Below are positions 34,000-43,321 of a stretch of DNA of 64,000 bases, in pieces. Each line of letters opens with the position of its first letter. Position 1 is the stretch's first letter. A program made the position numbers and the translations under genes. Source of the stretch: Sediminibacterium sp. GTDB taxonomy: Bacteria; Bacteroidota; Bacteroidia; Chitinophagales; Chitinophagaceae. The notes under the pieces are model-generated. The model had not been told where the DNA came from. It searched no databases and saw nothing but the letters and a program-made list of their open reading frames with translations. The stretch spans positions 1 to 64,000 of the forward strand of contig QYPL01000006.1 of the NCBI GenBank assembly GCA_007280515.1, in the 5' to 3' direction.

Positions 34000-34605
34000 A
34001 TGTCATTTACCTTACCTGCATTACCTTATGCACACGAAGCCTTAGAACCCCATTTTGATACTTTGACCATGCAAATACATCATGGCAAGCATCATCAAGC
34101 CTATGTAGATAATTTAAACAAGGCCGTTGCTGGTACTCCGAACGAAGGAAAAACTATAGAAGAATTAGTAAAAGTGGCTGGTACGATTAGCCCCGCTGTT
34201 AGAAATAATGGTGGTGGACATTGGAACCACAGTTTCTTTTGGGCAAGCTTAGCACCCAATGCAGGTGGGGCACCCACAGATGAATTAGCCGATGCTATCA
34301 ACGCTGCTTTTGGAAGCTTTGATGCATTCAAAGAAAAATTTGCTGCAGCGGGTATGACTCGTTTTGGAAGTGGCTGGGCTTGGTTAATTGTAAAAGACGG
34401 AAAATTGGAAGTGAGCTCAACCCCTAATCAAGATAACCCTTTAATGGATGTAGCTGAAGTAAAAGGCCATCCTATTGTAGGTGCCGATGTTTGGGAACAT
34501 GCTTATTATTTAAAATATCAAAATAGAAGAGCCGATTATTTAGCAGCTTTTTGGAATGTAGTAAATTGGTCAGTGATTGCTGATCGTTTTGCTGCTGCAA
34601 AATAA
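34000..34605 (+). CDS. sod: Fe/Mn superoxide dismutase
   Basis: A 201-residue cytosolic dismutase converting superoxide to peroxide and oxygen. Metal ligands are His27, His77, Asp163 and His167, in [20 protein letters not shown] and [10 protein letters not shown]. Full-length and typical from [17 protein letters not shown] to the C-terminus. Iron, manganese or either cannot be told by eye, so I avoid sodA or sodB. It is monocistronic with its own promoter element and terminator. Confidence 0.96.
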   Translation: MSFTLPALPYAHEALEPHFDTLTMQIHHGKHHQAYVDNLNKAVAGTPNEGKTIEELVKVAGTISPAVRNNGGGHWNHSFFWASLAPNAGGAPTDELADAINAAFGSFDAFKEKFAAAGMTRFGSGWAWLIVKDGKLEVSSTPNQDNPLMDVAEVKGHPIVGADVWEHAYYLKYQNRRADYLAAFWNVVNWSVIADRFAAAK

Positions 34606-34642
34606 AATTGTAAGAATTTATACTCGAAATAATTTTATACTG

Positions 34643-34675
34643 AAAACCTGCACTTAGAAACTGCAGGTTTTTTTA
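34643..34675 (+). terminator. Rho-independent terminator after sod
   Basis: AAAACCTGCA/TGCAGGTTTT is a perfect ten-base stem with a nine-base loop and an extended T-run, starting 38 bases after the stop codon. Confidence 0.9.
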
Positions 34676-34692
34676 TTCTAAGATTTAACTAA

Positions 34693-34926
34693 CTATGGTA
34701 CAGGGTCATAACCCTGACCACCACCTGGTCTGCATTGACTTACTCTTTTGGCTGCTAAATAAATACCTTTTAGAGGACCATATTTTTGAATGGCTTCACT
34801 CGCATAATGAGAACAGGAAGGCGTGAACCTGCATTTTCTAGCGCCCATCCATGGAGAAATTACGTATTGATAAAACCTTATCAATGCTATAAAAGGAAAG
34901 GATATTATTTTTTTAAGCGTAGGCAA
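34693..34926 (-). CDS. yidD: Membrane protein insertion efficiency factor YidD
   Basis: A 77-residue basic protein with the family core [56 protein letters not shown] and conserved Cys residues. It assists YidC-dependent insertion near the inner membrane. The only start that preserves the N-terminal amphipathic helix is TTG at 34926: upstream in frame there is a stop and no ATG. It follows rnpA in the conserved rpmH-rnpA-yidD order. Confidence 0.92.
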   Translation of the reverse strand: MPTLKKIISFPFIALIRFYQYVISPWMGARKCRFTPSCSHYASEAIQKYGPLKGIYLAAKRVSQCRPGGGQGYDPVP

Positions 34927-35017
34927 TGTATCTGCTTTAATAGTTTAATTTTTATATTCTTATTTAACTTAATTTTTCTAAAGAAATTTTTACCGCGTAT
35001 TTATTAAAAATTACTAA

Positions 35018-35431
35018 TTAAGCTTTATTCAATTTTGTAACTAATATCGAAAGCGCCTCTTTTAGTTTCCCTTGAATTTCAATTTGTGTAAGTACAAGCG
35101 CATCGGTATACAAGAAAAATAAATTAACCCGCTTATTGTCAAGTGCAGCCTTGCTTAAGAAATTAGGTTTTTCTAAACGGTAGGCTTCTCTTAATAATCT
35201 TTTCACTCTATTGCGCTGCACGGCCTTTCTAAAAGTTCTACTAGGTGCCCCCACCCCTGCTTGTAATAAACTACTACTCGTTGCATTAACTATGTTGCTA
35301 ACAATAGGTTCAATGGTGTAAATAAGTCTAATAGGGAATACATTAATTGCCTGGCCGGTAGAAAATAAATGTTGTGTTTGTTTTCTACTTTTTAATTTAT
35401 CTGTTTTCTGATATGTAAAAACCTTAGCCAA
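35018..35431 (-). CDS. rnpA: Ribonuclease P protein component
   Basis: RnpA is the protein subunit of RNase P, which matures the 5' end of tRNAs. The 137-residue protein has the basic RNR motif as FRKAVQRNRVKRLLREAYR, plus the opening LKSRKQTQHLFSTGQ and a hydrophobic strand LFFLYTDA. The start is TTG at 35431; there is no ATG upstream in frame before unlikely sequence. It lies between rpmH and yidD on the same strand, with a terminator-like hairpin between rpmH and rnpA that probably lowers read-through. Confidence 0.93.
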   Translation of the reverse strand: MAKVFTYQKTDKLKSRKQTQHLFSTGQAINVFPIRLIYTIEPIVSNIVNATSSSLLQAGVGAPSRTFRKAVQRNRVKRLLREAYRLEKPNFLSKAALDNKRVNLFFLYTDALVLTQIEIQGKLKEALSILVTKLNKA

Positions 35432-35451
35432 TGAAGCGAAATTAAAGTGAT

Positions 35452-35486
35452 AAAAAAAGTCCCTCCCGAATAACGGGAAGGACTTT
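35452..35486 (-). terminator. Terminator or attenuator between rpmH and rnpA
   Basis: On the minus strand AAAGTCCTTCCCG/CGGGAGGGACTTT pairs with one bulge region and runs into seven T. It follows rpmH and precedes rnpA, so it likely sets the ratio of L34 to RNase P protein. Confidence 0.8.
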
Positions 35487-35565
35487 AAAATTATTGAATT
35501 TATTTGTAATAGCTAAAAAGGGATACTCCAAGATTAAATTTTACTTTAATCCTTTCTCATTTAGT

Positions 35566-35727
35566 TTAATCCTTTTTTAATCCTTTCTCGCTAGATACAG
35601 TTAGTTTTTTGCGTCCTTTCTTTCTACGGCTTGCTAATACTTTACGACCATTAGCAGATTCCATACGCTTACGAAAACCATGAACAGATTTACGACGACG
35701 TTTATGTGGTTGAAATGTACGTTTCAT
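35566..35727 (-). CDS. rpmH: 50S ribosomal protein L34
   Basis: A 53-residue basic protein, absent from the ORF track because of its size. The translation reads [20 protein letters not shown] and continues with [22 protein letters not shown], the L34 signature. L34 sits in the large ribosomal subunit near the RNase P-linked operon in most bacteria. The extra C-terminal residues ([11 protein letters not shown]) and stop lie within a short direct repeat TTTAATCCTTTCTC, copies at 35545, 35565 (partial) and 35576. Confidence 0.97.
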   Translation of the reverse strand: MKRTFQPHKRRRKSVHGFRKRMESANGRKVLASRRKKGRKKLTVSSEKGLKKD

Positions 35728-35809
35728 TTGATGTCTTTTACTTGCTTAGTTTCTTAAAATTGTTTCCACTTCAATAGCAGTCACCATACCACTACCTGTG
35801 AAAGGACGG

Positions 35810-35817
35810 CAAAAATA
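35810..35817 (-). promoter_or_regulatory. TAnnTTTG promoter element for rpmH
   Basis: On the minus strand TATTTTTG lies 82 bases upstream of the rpmH ATG and just after the murI stop, giving rpmH-rnpA-yidD an independent promoter. Confidence 0.5.
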
Positions 35818-35834
35818 AGGTATTTTTTCATTTC

Positions 35835-36656
35835 TTAAGCTAAATCTGTATGTTTTGCCTCAATTTTTTGGCCAAAAAATAAGCTGCCCTGTTTTTCAAA
35901 GCTGCTGGCATTATCGGTGGTATAAAAGCTTAGATGTGCATTCTGACTGCATTTTTGGGCTAATTCAGGGTGATTTTCAAGGTATTTTGCAAGACTTTTT
36001 GCCACAATATCTCCTTGCGTCACCAAACGAACCCCAGAAGGCAAGAAAGACTTTATTTTAGACTCCAATAGCGGATAATGCGTACAGGCTAGTAAAATAG
36101 CATCGATACCCTCAGATTGGCTAAAAAGCTCATTTAAGTACTGCTGCACAAAATAGTCTGCCCCAGGTTTATCGAACTCTCCATTTTCAATTAAAGGCAC
36201 CCACATTGGACAGGCTTGCTGGAATACTTGAAGCGTAGGAAAAAATTTAGCTAACTCAATAGGATAACTATCGCTTTGCACAGTACCCAAGGTACCCATA
36301 ATGCCAATCTGATGGTTCGTAGAAAAATTCCCTAGTACTTCTGTGGTAGGACGAATCACACCTAAGACTCTTTTGCTAGGACCCAGATGGGGTAAGTCTA
36401 ATTGTTGAATATTACGAAGTGCTTTAGCGGAGGCCGTATTGCAAGCAATAATGACCAAAGAACATCCTTGATTAAAAAACCAGTTCACTGCTTCTAAAGT
36501 ATATTGATACACCGTGTCAAAAGACCTAGTACCATAAGGTGCCCGCGCATTATCTCCTAAATAAATATAATCGTACTGCGGCAATTGTTTTTTCAATTCC
36601 TTTAAAATGGTGAGTCCACCATAACCACTATCAAATACACCAATGGGTGCTGACAT
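35835..36656 (-). CDS. murI: Glutamate racemase
   Basis: MurI makes D-glutamate for peptidoglycan. The 273-residue protein has both catalytic Cys motifs: IIACNTASAKALR and LLACTHYPLLES, with the start PIGVFDSGYGGLTILKEL carrying the conserved Asp-Ser. It is a full-length, typical member. It is the last gene in the minus-strand envelope series after the two ompH genes, though a strong hairpin lies in the gap before it, so it may be only partly co-transcribed with them. Confidence 0.96.
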   Translation of the reverse strand: MSAPIGVFDSGYGGLTILKELKKQLPQYDYIYLGDNARAPYGTRSFDTVYQYTLEAVNWFFNQGCSLVIIACNTASAKALRNIQQLDLPHLGPSKRVLGVIRPTTEVLGNFSTNHQIGIMGTLGTVQSDSYPIELAKFFPTLQVFQQACPMWVPLIENGEFDKPGADYFVQQYLNELFSQSEGIDAILLACTHYPLLESKIKSFLPSGVRLVTQGDIVAKSLAKYLENHPELAQKCSQNAHLSFYTTDNASSFEKQGSLFFGQKIEAKHTDLA

Positions 36657-36705
36657 AAAATTTATTTATTAAATACGCTATTGTAAAGATTGTTCTGTAA
36701 AACTA

Positions 36706-36734
36706 AGAACCTCGTTGCATAACAACGAGGTTCT
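36706..36734 (-). terminator. Strong hairpin between ompH and murI
   Basis: AGAACCTCGTTG/CAACGAGGTTCT is a perfect 12-base stem with loop CATAA. On the minus strand only a weak T-rich tail (TTAGTTTT) follows, so it may be a terminator, attenuator or RNA-processing hairpin. Confidence 0.7.
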
Positions 36735-36758
36735 ATCCAAAAATATTTTAAAAAAGAA

Positions 36759-37361
36759 TTATCCTTTTTTTGCAGGAGCAGCTGCTTTAGTAGCACCGCC
36801 TGTAGCCGCTTTGAAGGCTTCTTCTACATCCTTAGGTAAGTTCAATTTCAACTTGATTGCCACACGAATTGTTAAATTGTCTGCAATAGAAGGTTGAGCA
36901 TAAGGAGATAAAGCATCTGCCTTTAATACCAATGTGTATTTATTTTCTGCAACTACTTCGCTTAAAGCAGCAGCTACTTTTTGTCTGTAAGGCAATAAAA
37001 GAGCTTCCTCTTTTTGTTGCATCATACTTTGTTGGTATTGTTGCCAGTTGATTAACTTATACTTTAATTTATTCAAATCGGTCGTAGCCATTTCAAAAGC
37101 TTTTGCTTTTTTAGACAATTCAGCAGAATCTCTTCTAAAAATACTATCCTTAATTTGATAGTCTTTTAAAGTGTAGTTATATTCTTCTTGTAAAGTATCT
37201 TGTGCATAGGACTTAAGCACAGTGTCTAATTTTTCTTGGATACCTGGGAATAAAGCAATTACGCTTTGGTCGTCGAAGTAACCAATTTTTTGTGCAGTTG
37301 CACTTGTTGTAAATGAAGCTGCAATAAATAAGATGACAGCTACTAAGAAACCTTTTTTCAT
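36759..37361 (-). CDS. OmpH/Skp-family periplasmic chaperone (second copy)
   Basis: A 200-residue exported protein with signal FLVAVILFIAASFTTSATAQ and the OmpH-like start KIGYFDDQSVIALFPGIQEKLDTVLKSY. A long helical, charged middle forms the tentacles of the jellyfish-like trimer known for Skp, and the end is Ala/Gly/Lys-rich (TGGATKAAAPAKKG). It escorts outer-membrane proteins to the Bam complex. It lies downstream of the first ompH gene with a 42-base gap. Confidence 0.9.
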   Translation of the reverse strand: MKKGFLVAVILFIAASFTTSATAQKIGYFDDQSVIALFPGIQEKLDTVLKSYAQDTLQEEYNYTLKDYQIKDSIFRRDSAELSKKAKAFEMATTDLNKLKYKLINWQQYQQSMMQQKEEALLLPYRQKVAAALSEVVAENKYTLVLKADALSPYAQPSIADNLTIRVAIKLKLNLPKDVEEAFKAATGGATKAAAPAKKG

Positions 37362-37403
37362 AAGATATTGTTTTATTTTTTGATCTTTTTTTATTATTTA
37401 TGT

Positions 37404-37928
37404 CTAATTACCAATGCCCAATTCTTTTAAAACGTCGTCACTTTTGTCCAGTTTTGGGTCTGCAAATATAATGGTAATTCCTTCACTTTTATCCAAAATG
37501 AAGTCATAAGCGCGGGCAGCGGCCATTTTTTGGACTGCATTGTATACCTTGTCCTGAATGGGCTTCACCAATTTTTGTCTTTCTTTAAATAAATCCCCCT
37601 CGTAGCCAAAACGCTTTTTTTGCAAATCTCTCAATTCTTTTTCTTTTATAAAAAGTTCGTCTTCTCTCTTTTTTCTTAGGTCTTCAGACAGCATAAATTG
37701 CTCAGCCTCATAGTTTTTATACATTTTATCCAAGGCCATTTGCTTATCATCAATTTCTTTTTGCCATTGATCACCTAATACTTTCAATTTCTTATCGGCT
37801 TCCTTATATTCTGGAATTTTATCTAAAATATACTTGGTATTAATAACGGCATATTTTGTTTGTGCCTGACTTGTAAAAAAAGTGGCAAGTCCTATAAAAA
37901 GGATCAAAAACTGTTTTCTAAATTGCAT
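37404..37928 (-). CDS. OmpH/Skp-family periplasmic chaperone (first copy)
   Basis: An exported chaperone of about 174 residues; the ATG at 37928 (MQFRKQFLILFIGL) is preferred over the track TTG. The signal ends SQAQ, then KYAVINTKYILDKIPEYKEADKKL and a long coiled-coil-like Lys/Glu-rich helix pair (QKEIDDKQMALDKMYKNYEAEQ). The C-terminal ARAYDFILDKSEGITIIFADP is characteristic of the family. It begins 38 bases after the bamA stop, so bamA and both chaperones form one module. Confidence 0.93.
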   Translation of the reverse strand: MQFRKQFLILFIGLATFFTSQAQTKYAVINTKYILDKIPEYKEADKKLKVLGDQWQKEIDDKQMALDKMYKNYEAEQFMLSEDLRKKREDELFIKEKELRDLQKKRFGYEGDLFKERQKLVKPIQDKVYNAVQKMAAARAYDFILDKSEGITIIFADPKLDKSDDVLKELGIGN

Positions 37929-37966
37929 GTTCAATTATTTATGAAATGAAAATTACGATAACTATT

Positions 37967-40705
37967 TTATTCTGGCTCATACCCAAGCATAAAGGTAAAC
38001 CTTCCTGCATCTTTTAAAGCATTAGTCCCATTAATTCTATCAATACCAATTCCATAATCAAATCCTAATAGACCAAACATAGGTAAATAGAAGCGCATTC
38101 CAATACCTACTGAACGTCTTAAATTAAACGGATTATATTCTTTCATGCTATACCATCCATTGGCCGCTTCAAAAAATCCTAAAGCATAAATAGTACTACT
38201 TGCCGCTAAACTTAAAGGATAACGAACTTCCACTGCATATTTATTGAAGATGGTAAAGTGTTGTCTAGAAGTTTGTTGGTCGGGGTTTACTTTGGGATTA
38301 GAACTCTCATACACTGGATAACCTCTTTGTGCAATGATATCATAGCCTAGTAATGCAAACTGATTACTTAAACCCGCATCTCCTAATTGGAAACGCTCGA
38401 AAGGAGAAACCGTTAAGTCGCTATTATACGCACCCAAGAAACCATATTTAGCCGCAAATTTTAAAACAAATTGTTTGTTGTGGTCTGCGCCTGCAGGTTT
38501 ACCAAGTGGTATAAACCATTCCCCGTTTAATCTCCATTTATGGTATTCTAATAATTCGAAGGGATTCGCTATACTATTTACATTAGGTGTAATTAAAGAA
38601 TAAGGCGGCGTTAATTGTCCACTTAATAAAAAGGTAGACCCCGTTCTTGGAAACAAAGGCTGATCAACTGAAGTTCTTTGAAGAGCAATTCTAAAGTTGA
38701 CATTGTTTACAACACCATTATTAAAATTCGGAAGATTATAAGGATCAATAGCATAATCTTTCAAAGTATATCTTGTATAGTTTAACCCCATATTCAAAGA
38801 AAAATAATCATCAGGCCATGATAATTGTCTACCAAAAGAAACAGTCGCACCGGTGGTAGAAATATACCTTGCATCGGCGGCATTGGGGTCATAGGCACCA
38901 GTGAGTAAATTATAAGTTTGTCCGTATTTAGTATTGTACATACTTACAGTAAGTGTATTTCTTTTAATACCACCGAACCAAGGTTCTGTGAATGACAAAT
39001 TAGTAGACCTAAAAGCCTTACCATTACTTTGAACTCTTACACTTAGCTTTTGTCCATCTCCCATTGGAAGTGGATCCCATGCAGCTCTTTTAAATAAGTT
39101 CTTAGAGCTGAAATTATTAAAGGTAACACCTAAAGTTCCAGTCAATCCAATGTAACCACCCCAGCCAGCACTTAACTCTAATTGATCGCTCGATTTTTCT
39201 TCTACACCATAATTAATATCCACGGTACCATCTTCAGGATTGGGGATAGGATCAATTTTTATTTTCTCTTGATCGAAAAAATTTAACTGTGCAATTTCAC
39301 GTTGAGAACGAATTAATAAAGTACGGCTAAACTTATCGCCTGGTAGTGTTCTAATTTCACGACGAATAACGAAGTCTTTTGTTTTTTCATTACCCGCTAT
39401 ACGAATAGTTTTAATAGTGGCTTGAGGACCCTCTACAATTCGAATTTCAAAATCAATGGTATCGTTGTATACAGCTGTTTCTACTGGGTCTACTCTAAAG
39501 AATAAATAACCATCGTCTTGGTAGAGTGTGCTTACATCACCGCCTTCAGCCGTAGGTGTTTTACCTAATTTATTAAATAAGATTTCTCTATTGTAAATTT
39601 CACCTTTTTTAATATTTAAAATAACCGATAAAATAGAATCGGTATACTTGGTATTACCTCTCCAATTAATATTACCAAAATAATATTTACGCCCTTCTTT
39701 CATTTGTAAATCAATATTCAAATTACCTCCTGCATTATGATAAACTGTATCTTTTTCAATCACCGCATCTCTAAATCCTAATGAGTTGTAATAATTTAAT
39801 AAGTTGTCTTTACTTTCTTCGTATTTCTTAATATTAAACTTAGAAGAAGAAAGGGAAAACCTTGCGTAAGAATTTAATATTTTTCTAGTCTTGGTAAAAG
39901 TTAAAAAGCCTTTCTCCGACATATACTGTTCGAATGAATAAGGAGTGGTTTTAACAATGACTGATTTGTCATTGATAGGAAATAAAGTAAGTCTCGATTT
40001 TTCATGCACTTCTTTTAAGCTTTTTTTAAGCTTTGTTTCTTCAATTAGATTGCCTCCAAAGTTGATATTATTAATTCTTACTTTAGGACCTTTGTCTACC
40101 ACAAAATCTAATAATAAATTGTTTTTTCTAGCGGCGTCTTTGCGTTCTTTAATGGTTACTTTAATATCCTGAAACCCTTTTTCAGCATAATATTTTTTAA
40201 TGCCTTCAATGGCTGTAATTTTCATATTATCGGTTACCACTCTATTAGGCGTTAACCCTGTTTTACCAGACAATTCATCGATATCCGATTTCTTCACGCC
40301 AATAAAAGTAAACTTTGAAAGACGAGGACGCTCTGTCACATTAATTTCTACATCAATTTCTTTGCCTACTAAGTCGGTTAAATAAATACTTACATCGCTA
40401 AAATAATTTTGATCCATCAACTTGCGAATAGACTTCGCAAAATTGTCTCCCCCTGGAATGGCTACTTCATCGCCTATATTTAAAGTAGAAAGTGAAAGCA
40501 ATAAATTTTCATCAAAGTTTTCATTACCTACCACTTTTATATTACGAATCTTGTATTTTGTAACCGTTTTTTGGGTAAAAATATTGATCAGTTTTACATT
40601 AATCTGCGTCACGGAATCTTTAACGGGTGTATCCTGAGCATAAGAAGTCAAATTCAATAAAAGTACTGATAGTGAACCTATTAAAAAGGGAAGAAATTTA
40701 CGCAT
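37967..40705 (-). CDS. bamA: Outer-membrane protein assembly factor BamA
   Basis: The essential Omp85 insertase, 912 residues. A signal peptide (LLNLTSYAQ) is followed by POTRA domains of about 75 residues each between residues 35 and 500, as suggested by repeats such as KIRNIKVVGNENFDENLLL, RINNINFGGNLIEETKLKK and IKTIRIAGNEKTKDFVI. The beta-barrel starts near residue 520 (DQLELSAGWGGY) and ends GRFTFMLGYEPE. It is longer than the E. coli protein (about 810), as often seen in Bacteroidota. It is downstream of uppS and upstream of two Skp-like chaperones. Confidence 0.95.
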   Translation of the reverse strand: MRKFLPFLIGSLSVLLLNLTSYAQDTPVKDSVTQINVKLINIFTQKTVTKYKIRNIKVVGNENFDENLLLSLSTLNIGDEVAIPGGDNFAKSIRKLMDQNYFSDVSIYLTDLVGKEIDVEINVTERPRLSKFTFIGVKKSDIDELSGKTGLTPNRVVTDNMKITAIEGIKKYYAEKGFQDIKVTIKERKDAARKNNLLLDFVVDKGPKVRINNINFGGNLIEETKLKKSLKEVHEKSRLTLFPINDKSVIVKTTPYSFEQYMSEKGFLTFTKTRKILNSYARFSLSSSKFNIKKYEESKDNLLNYYNSLGFRDAVIEKDTVYHNAGGNLNIDLQMKEGRKYYFGNINWRGNTKYTDSILSVILNIKKGEIYNREILFNKLGKTPTAEGGDVSTLYQDDGYLFFRVDPVETAVYNDTIDFEIRIVEGPQATIKTIRIAGNEKTKDFVIRREIRTLPGDKFSRTLLIRSQREIAQLNFFDQEKIKIDPIPNPEDGTVDINYGVEEKSSDQLELSAGWGGYIGLTGTLGVTFNNFSSKNLFKRAAWDPLPMGDGQKLSVRVQSNGKAFRSTNLSFTEPWFGGIKRNTLTVSMYNTKYGQTYNLLTGAYDPNAADARYISTTGATVSFGRQLSWPDDYFSLNMGLNYTRYTLKDYAIDPYNLPNFNNGVVNNVNFRIALQRTSVDQPLFPRTGSTFLLSGQLTPPYSLITPNVNSIANPFELLEYHKWRLNGEWFIPLGKPAGADHNKQFVLKFAAKYGFLGAYNSDLTVSPFERFQLGDAGLSNQFALLGYDIIAQRGYPVYESSNPKVNPDQQTSRQHFTIFNKYAVEVRYPLSLAASSTIYALGFFEAANGWYSMKEYNPFNLRRSVGIGMRFYLPMFGLLGFDYGIGIDRINGTNALKDAGRFTFMLGYEPE

Positions 40706-40795
40706 CTGCTAAGGGGCTAAACATTTATGATTTTAAAAGTGTCGCAAATTACTCGTAAAAATTCAAAGTCTTTGTTAAAAGTGAAAATAAACATA

Positions 40796-41545
40796 TTATT
40801 TTTTTTCACTATTCGTACTTATTTGACTACTAGTTTTACCAAATCTGCGTTCTCTAGATTGGAAATCTAGGATGGCTTTTATTAAATCGTCCTTCCTAAA
40901 ATCGGGCCATCTGGTCTCTGTGAAGTATAATTCGGCATAGGCCAATTGATACAATAAAAAATTACTAATACGAAATTCACCACTAGTACGTATCATTAGT
41001 TCCGGATCAGGAAAATCAATGGTAGTGAGGTATTCAGAGAAAGTCGTTTCTGTAATTTGATCCAAATCAAGGCTGCCTTGTTTCACTTTAGTTGCCATTT
41101 TTTTAGCAGCTTCCACAAGCTCCCATCTGCTGCTGTAACTTAAAGCCACAATAAGGGTTAGCCCTGTATTTTTAGCTGTTTGAGCAGTGGCATTATCCAA
41201 GGCTTCCCTTGCATGAGGAGGTAGTAAAGATAAATTGCCAATAAAACGAAGCTTGATATTATTTTTATGCAAATCGGGTACTTCTTTGGCAATGGTATCT
41301 ACAAATAAGGTCATCAGGCCGGTGACTTCTTCTTCTGGTCTTTCCCAGTTCTCCGTACTAAAAGCATAGAGGGTTAGGTATTGAATACCTATTTCAGTAG
41401 CGGCTTCCACCACTTTTCTAACGCTTATTACACCCTGATAATGCCCAAACAAGCGGTCCTGGCCTTGTTCTTGTGCCCATCTGCCATTACCATCCATAAT
41501 AATGGCTATATGTTTAGGCAGCTTACTTAGATCCAGGTTTTCCAT
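40796..41545 (-). CDS. uppS: Isoprenyl transferase (undecaprenyl diphosphate synthase)
   Basis: UppS condenses isopentenyl diphosphate into the C55 lipid carrier for peptidoglycan and O-antigen. The 249-residue protein has the cis-prenyltransferase start PKHIAIIMDGNGRWAQEQG with Asp18, LTLYAFSTENWERPEEEV, IVALSYSSRWELVEAAK and the C-terminal PELMIRTSGEFRISNFLLYQLAYAELYFT. All are family hallmarks. It is upstream of bamA and preceded closely by the DUF6089 gene, a usual Bacteroidota neighbourhood. Confidence 0.96.
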   Translation of the reverse strand: MENLDLSKLPKHIAIIMDGNGRWAQEQGQDRLFGHYQGVISVRKVVEAATEIGIQYLTLYAFSTENWERPEEEVTGLMTLFVDTIAKEVPDLHKNNIKLRFIGNLSLLPPHAREALDNATAQTAKNTGLTLIVALSYSSRWELVEAAKKMATKVKQGSLDLDQITETTFSEYLTTIDFPDPELMIRTSGEFRISNFLLYQLAYAELYFTETRWPDFRKDDLIKAILDFQSRERRFGKTSSQISTNSEKK

Positions 41546-41571
41546 GGTGTAAAATTATGAAAATAACTAGG

Positions 41572-42426
41572 TTATTTGCGTTTAAAGAAGCCAAATAAAG
41601 ACTTTTTAGGCCCTTTATTACTTGATTTACTCTGTTTTGAAAATAGATTATCTCTTTTGGCTTTAGGCTTAGGATCCGGACCATAGATTCTTAATAAATT
41701 ATAGGATAGACCCAATTTAGCAGAAAAGAATTGATCTCTTCCTGAAGCACTTGCTTGGTAAGCTATAAGGCCTGGTTTATAAATATTATTGTCTCCAAAA
41801 TGATCCACTAAATCCGAATTGGTGAAACGATAAGTAAATTCTCCAAAAAAATTAAAGGAGCCTAAAAAATTATATTTGAAACCCAAATTAATTGGAAGCG
41901 TGATGACATTGGGCGCCATTGTTCGAGTACCAATTGATAAGCCTAAACTTGGAGCTGCTATAGTGGATTGACCTGCAGTCGGATAATTACTAGTATCTTT
42001 TAATGGAGATAAATAACCTACGCCAAAACCTAGATAAGGACTGAAACGATAATTTTTGTTGCCATTAATAAATTTTAAAAAATAGAGTTCTGTCATCAAG
42101 CTTATATCTTGATAGGTAGTTTTAAAAAACAATCTTCTTTCATTTACATAGGCATTCAAGGTACTAGAAGTCTGCGAATCAAAGGCTTCTAAAGGAACTA
42201 TCTCATAATTCAGCCTTAAGCCTACATAATCATTCAATTGTTTTTTATAAAACCCACCAAAATTTGTAGTTAGAAATTGTAAGTTCGGTGCTATGTCTCC
42301 ATTGTAAGAAGCTTGACCTACAAATGCACCAAATTCACCTTTATTTTCTATTAATTGTAAATGTTGTGCATGTAGCCTTACAGTAATAAATAAAAGAAAA
42401 AATAAATAAATGAATTGCTTGCGCAT
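41572..42426 (-). CDS. DUF6089 outer-membrane beta-barrel protein
   Basis: A 284-residue exported protein: a signal ending RLHAQ, then EFGAFVGQASYNGDIAPN, a phrase typical of the DUF6089 family, and beta strands ending at GLSYNLLRIYG. A basic tail (KAKRDNLFSKQSKSS) follows the last strand. The family is found between nadK and uppS in many Bacteroidota and has no established function; an eight- to ten-strand barrel in the outer membrane is the natural reading. It starts three bases after the nadK stop. Confidence 0.85.
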   Translation of the reverse strand: MRKQFIYLFFLLFITVRLHAQHLQLIENKGEFGAFVGQASYNGDIAPNLQFLTTNFGGFYKKQLNDYVGLRLNYEIVPLEAFDSQTSSTLNAYVNERRLFFKTTYQDISLMTELYFLKFINGNKNYRFSPYLGFGVGYLSPLKDTSNYPTAGQSTIAAPSLGLSIGTRTMAPNVITLPINLGFKYNFLGSFNFFGEFTYRFTNSDLVDHFGDNNIYKPGLIAYQASASGRDQFFSAKLGLSYNLLRIYGPDPKPKAKRDNLFSKQSKSSNKGPKKSLFGFFKRK

Positions 42427-42429
42427 GGG

Positions 42430-43311
42430 CTAATTTCTTTTATCCAAGCCCCATGTGAGCTTTGTTCGTAAGGTAGTCAAATAGCTGTTTTCATTGAGTC
42501 TTATGAAATTAACAGAGAACGATTCTTTTTTAACGGCCAATTGAATATTTTTAGGTACAATCTCTTTTCTAGCATCTAAGGCACAAATTAATTCTTCTGT
42601 TCTGCCTTCAATTTCAAAAGAAATCACCGAACTATCTGGCACCACAATAGAACGTACATTTAAATTATGGGGAGCTACGGGTGTTATGACAAAGCTTGCA
42701 GAATCAGGAAATAAAATAGGTCCATTGCAACTCATATTGTAGCCAGTAGAACCTGTTGGGGTAGAAACAATTAATCCGTCTGCCCAATAAGAATTTAAAA
42801 ATTCACCATTTAAATAAGTATGAATTTTGATCATGGGAGAGGTATCTCTTTTGTGAATGGCAAATTCATTTAAAGCATAAGGAGCTGTTCCAAAAATGAT
42901 AGGATCTGCATCTAAATGCAATAAAGTTCTTTTTTCAATTACATAAGTTCGATTGATTAAAGCATCTACCATTAAACTCAATTCGTCTTTTGAAATAGTG
43001 GCTAAAAAACCAAGCCTACCATAATTAATTCCTAAAATGGGAATTTGACTATCGCCTACAATAGTGACTGCATCTAAAACAGTGCCATCGCCACCTAAAC
43101 TTATTAAACAATCAATGCTATCATGTATGGCAGAGAAAGAATTAAATGCAATGAGGGGTTCTTTACCAGCGCCGGCCTGTAAATTAAATTTTTGTAGTAA
43201 TTCGGCATAGACATATATCGTAATAGCATGCTTATTTAAGGCCAGAAGTAATGCTTGCAATGATTGTTGTTGATCGATATCAACCCCTCTGCTATATATG
43301 GCTACTTTCAT
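42430..43311 (-). CDS. nadK: NAD kinase
   Basis: NadK phosphorylates NAD to NADP. The ATG at 43311 (MKVAIYSRGVD) is used rather than the track TTG one codon upstream. Motifs are CLISLGGDGTVLDA near residue 65, GINYGRLGFLA and the substrate loop DGLIVSTPTGSTGYNMSCNGPI with TPVAPHNLNVR. About 293 residues is normal. It is the central housekeeping gene in the minus-strand CBS-Omp85-nadK-DUF6089-uppS-bamA series; spacing of three to ten bases indicates one transcript. Confidence 0.96.
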   Translation of the reverse strand: MKVAIYSRGVDIDQQQSLQALLLALNKHAITIYVYAELLQKFNLQAGAGKEPLIAFNSFSAIHDSIDCLISLGGDGTVLDAVTIVGDSQIPILGINYGRLGFLATISKDELSLMVDALINRTYVIEKRTLLHLDADPIIFGTAPYALNEFAIHKRDTSPMIKIHTYLNGEFLNSYWADGLIVSTPTGSTGYNMSCNGPILFPDSASFVITPVAPHNLNVRSIVVPDSSVISFEIEGRTEELICALDARKEIVPKNIQLAVKKESFSVNFIRLNENSYLTTLRTKLTWGLDKRN

Positions 43312-43321
43312 CAAAAAAAAT

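Noticed and set aside
34693-36656. Replication origin near rpmH-rnpA
   Set aside because: No dnaA gene, DnaA-box cluster or gidA/parAB context is visible, so the rpmH neighbourhood alone is not enough.
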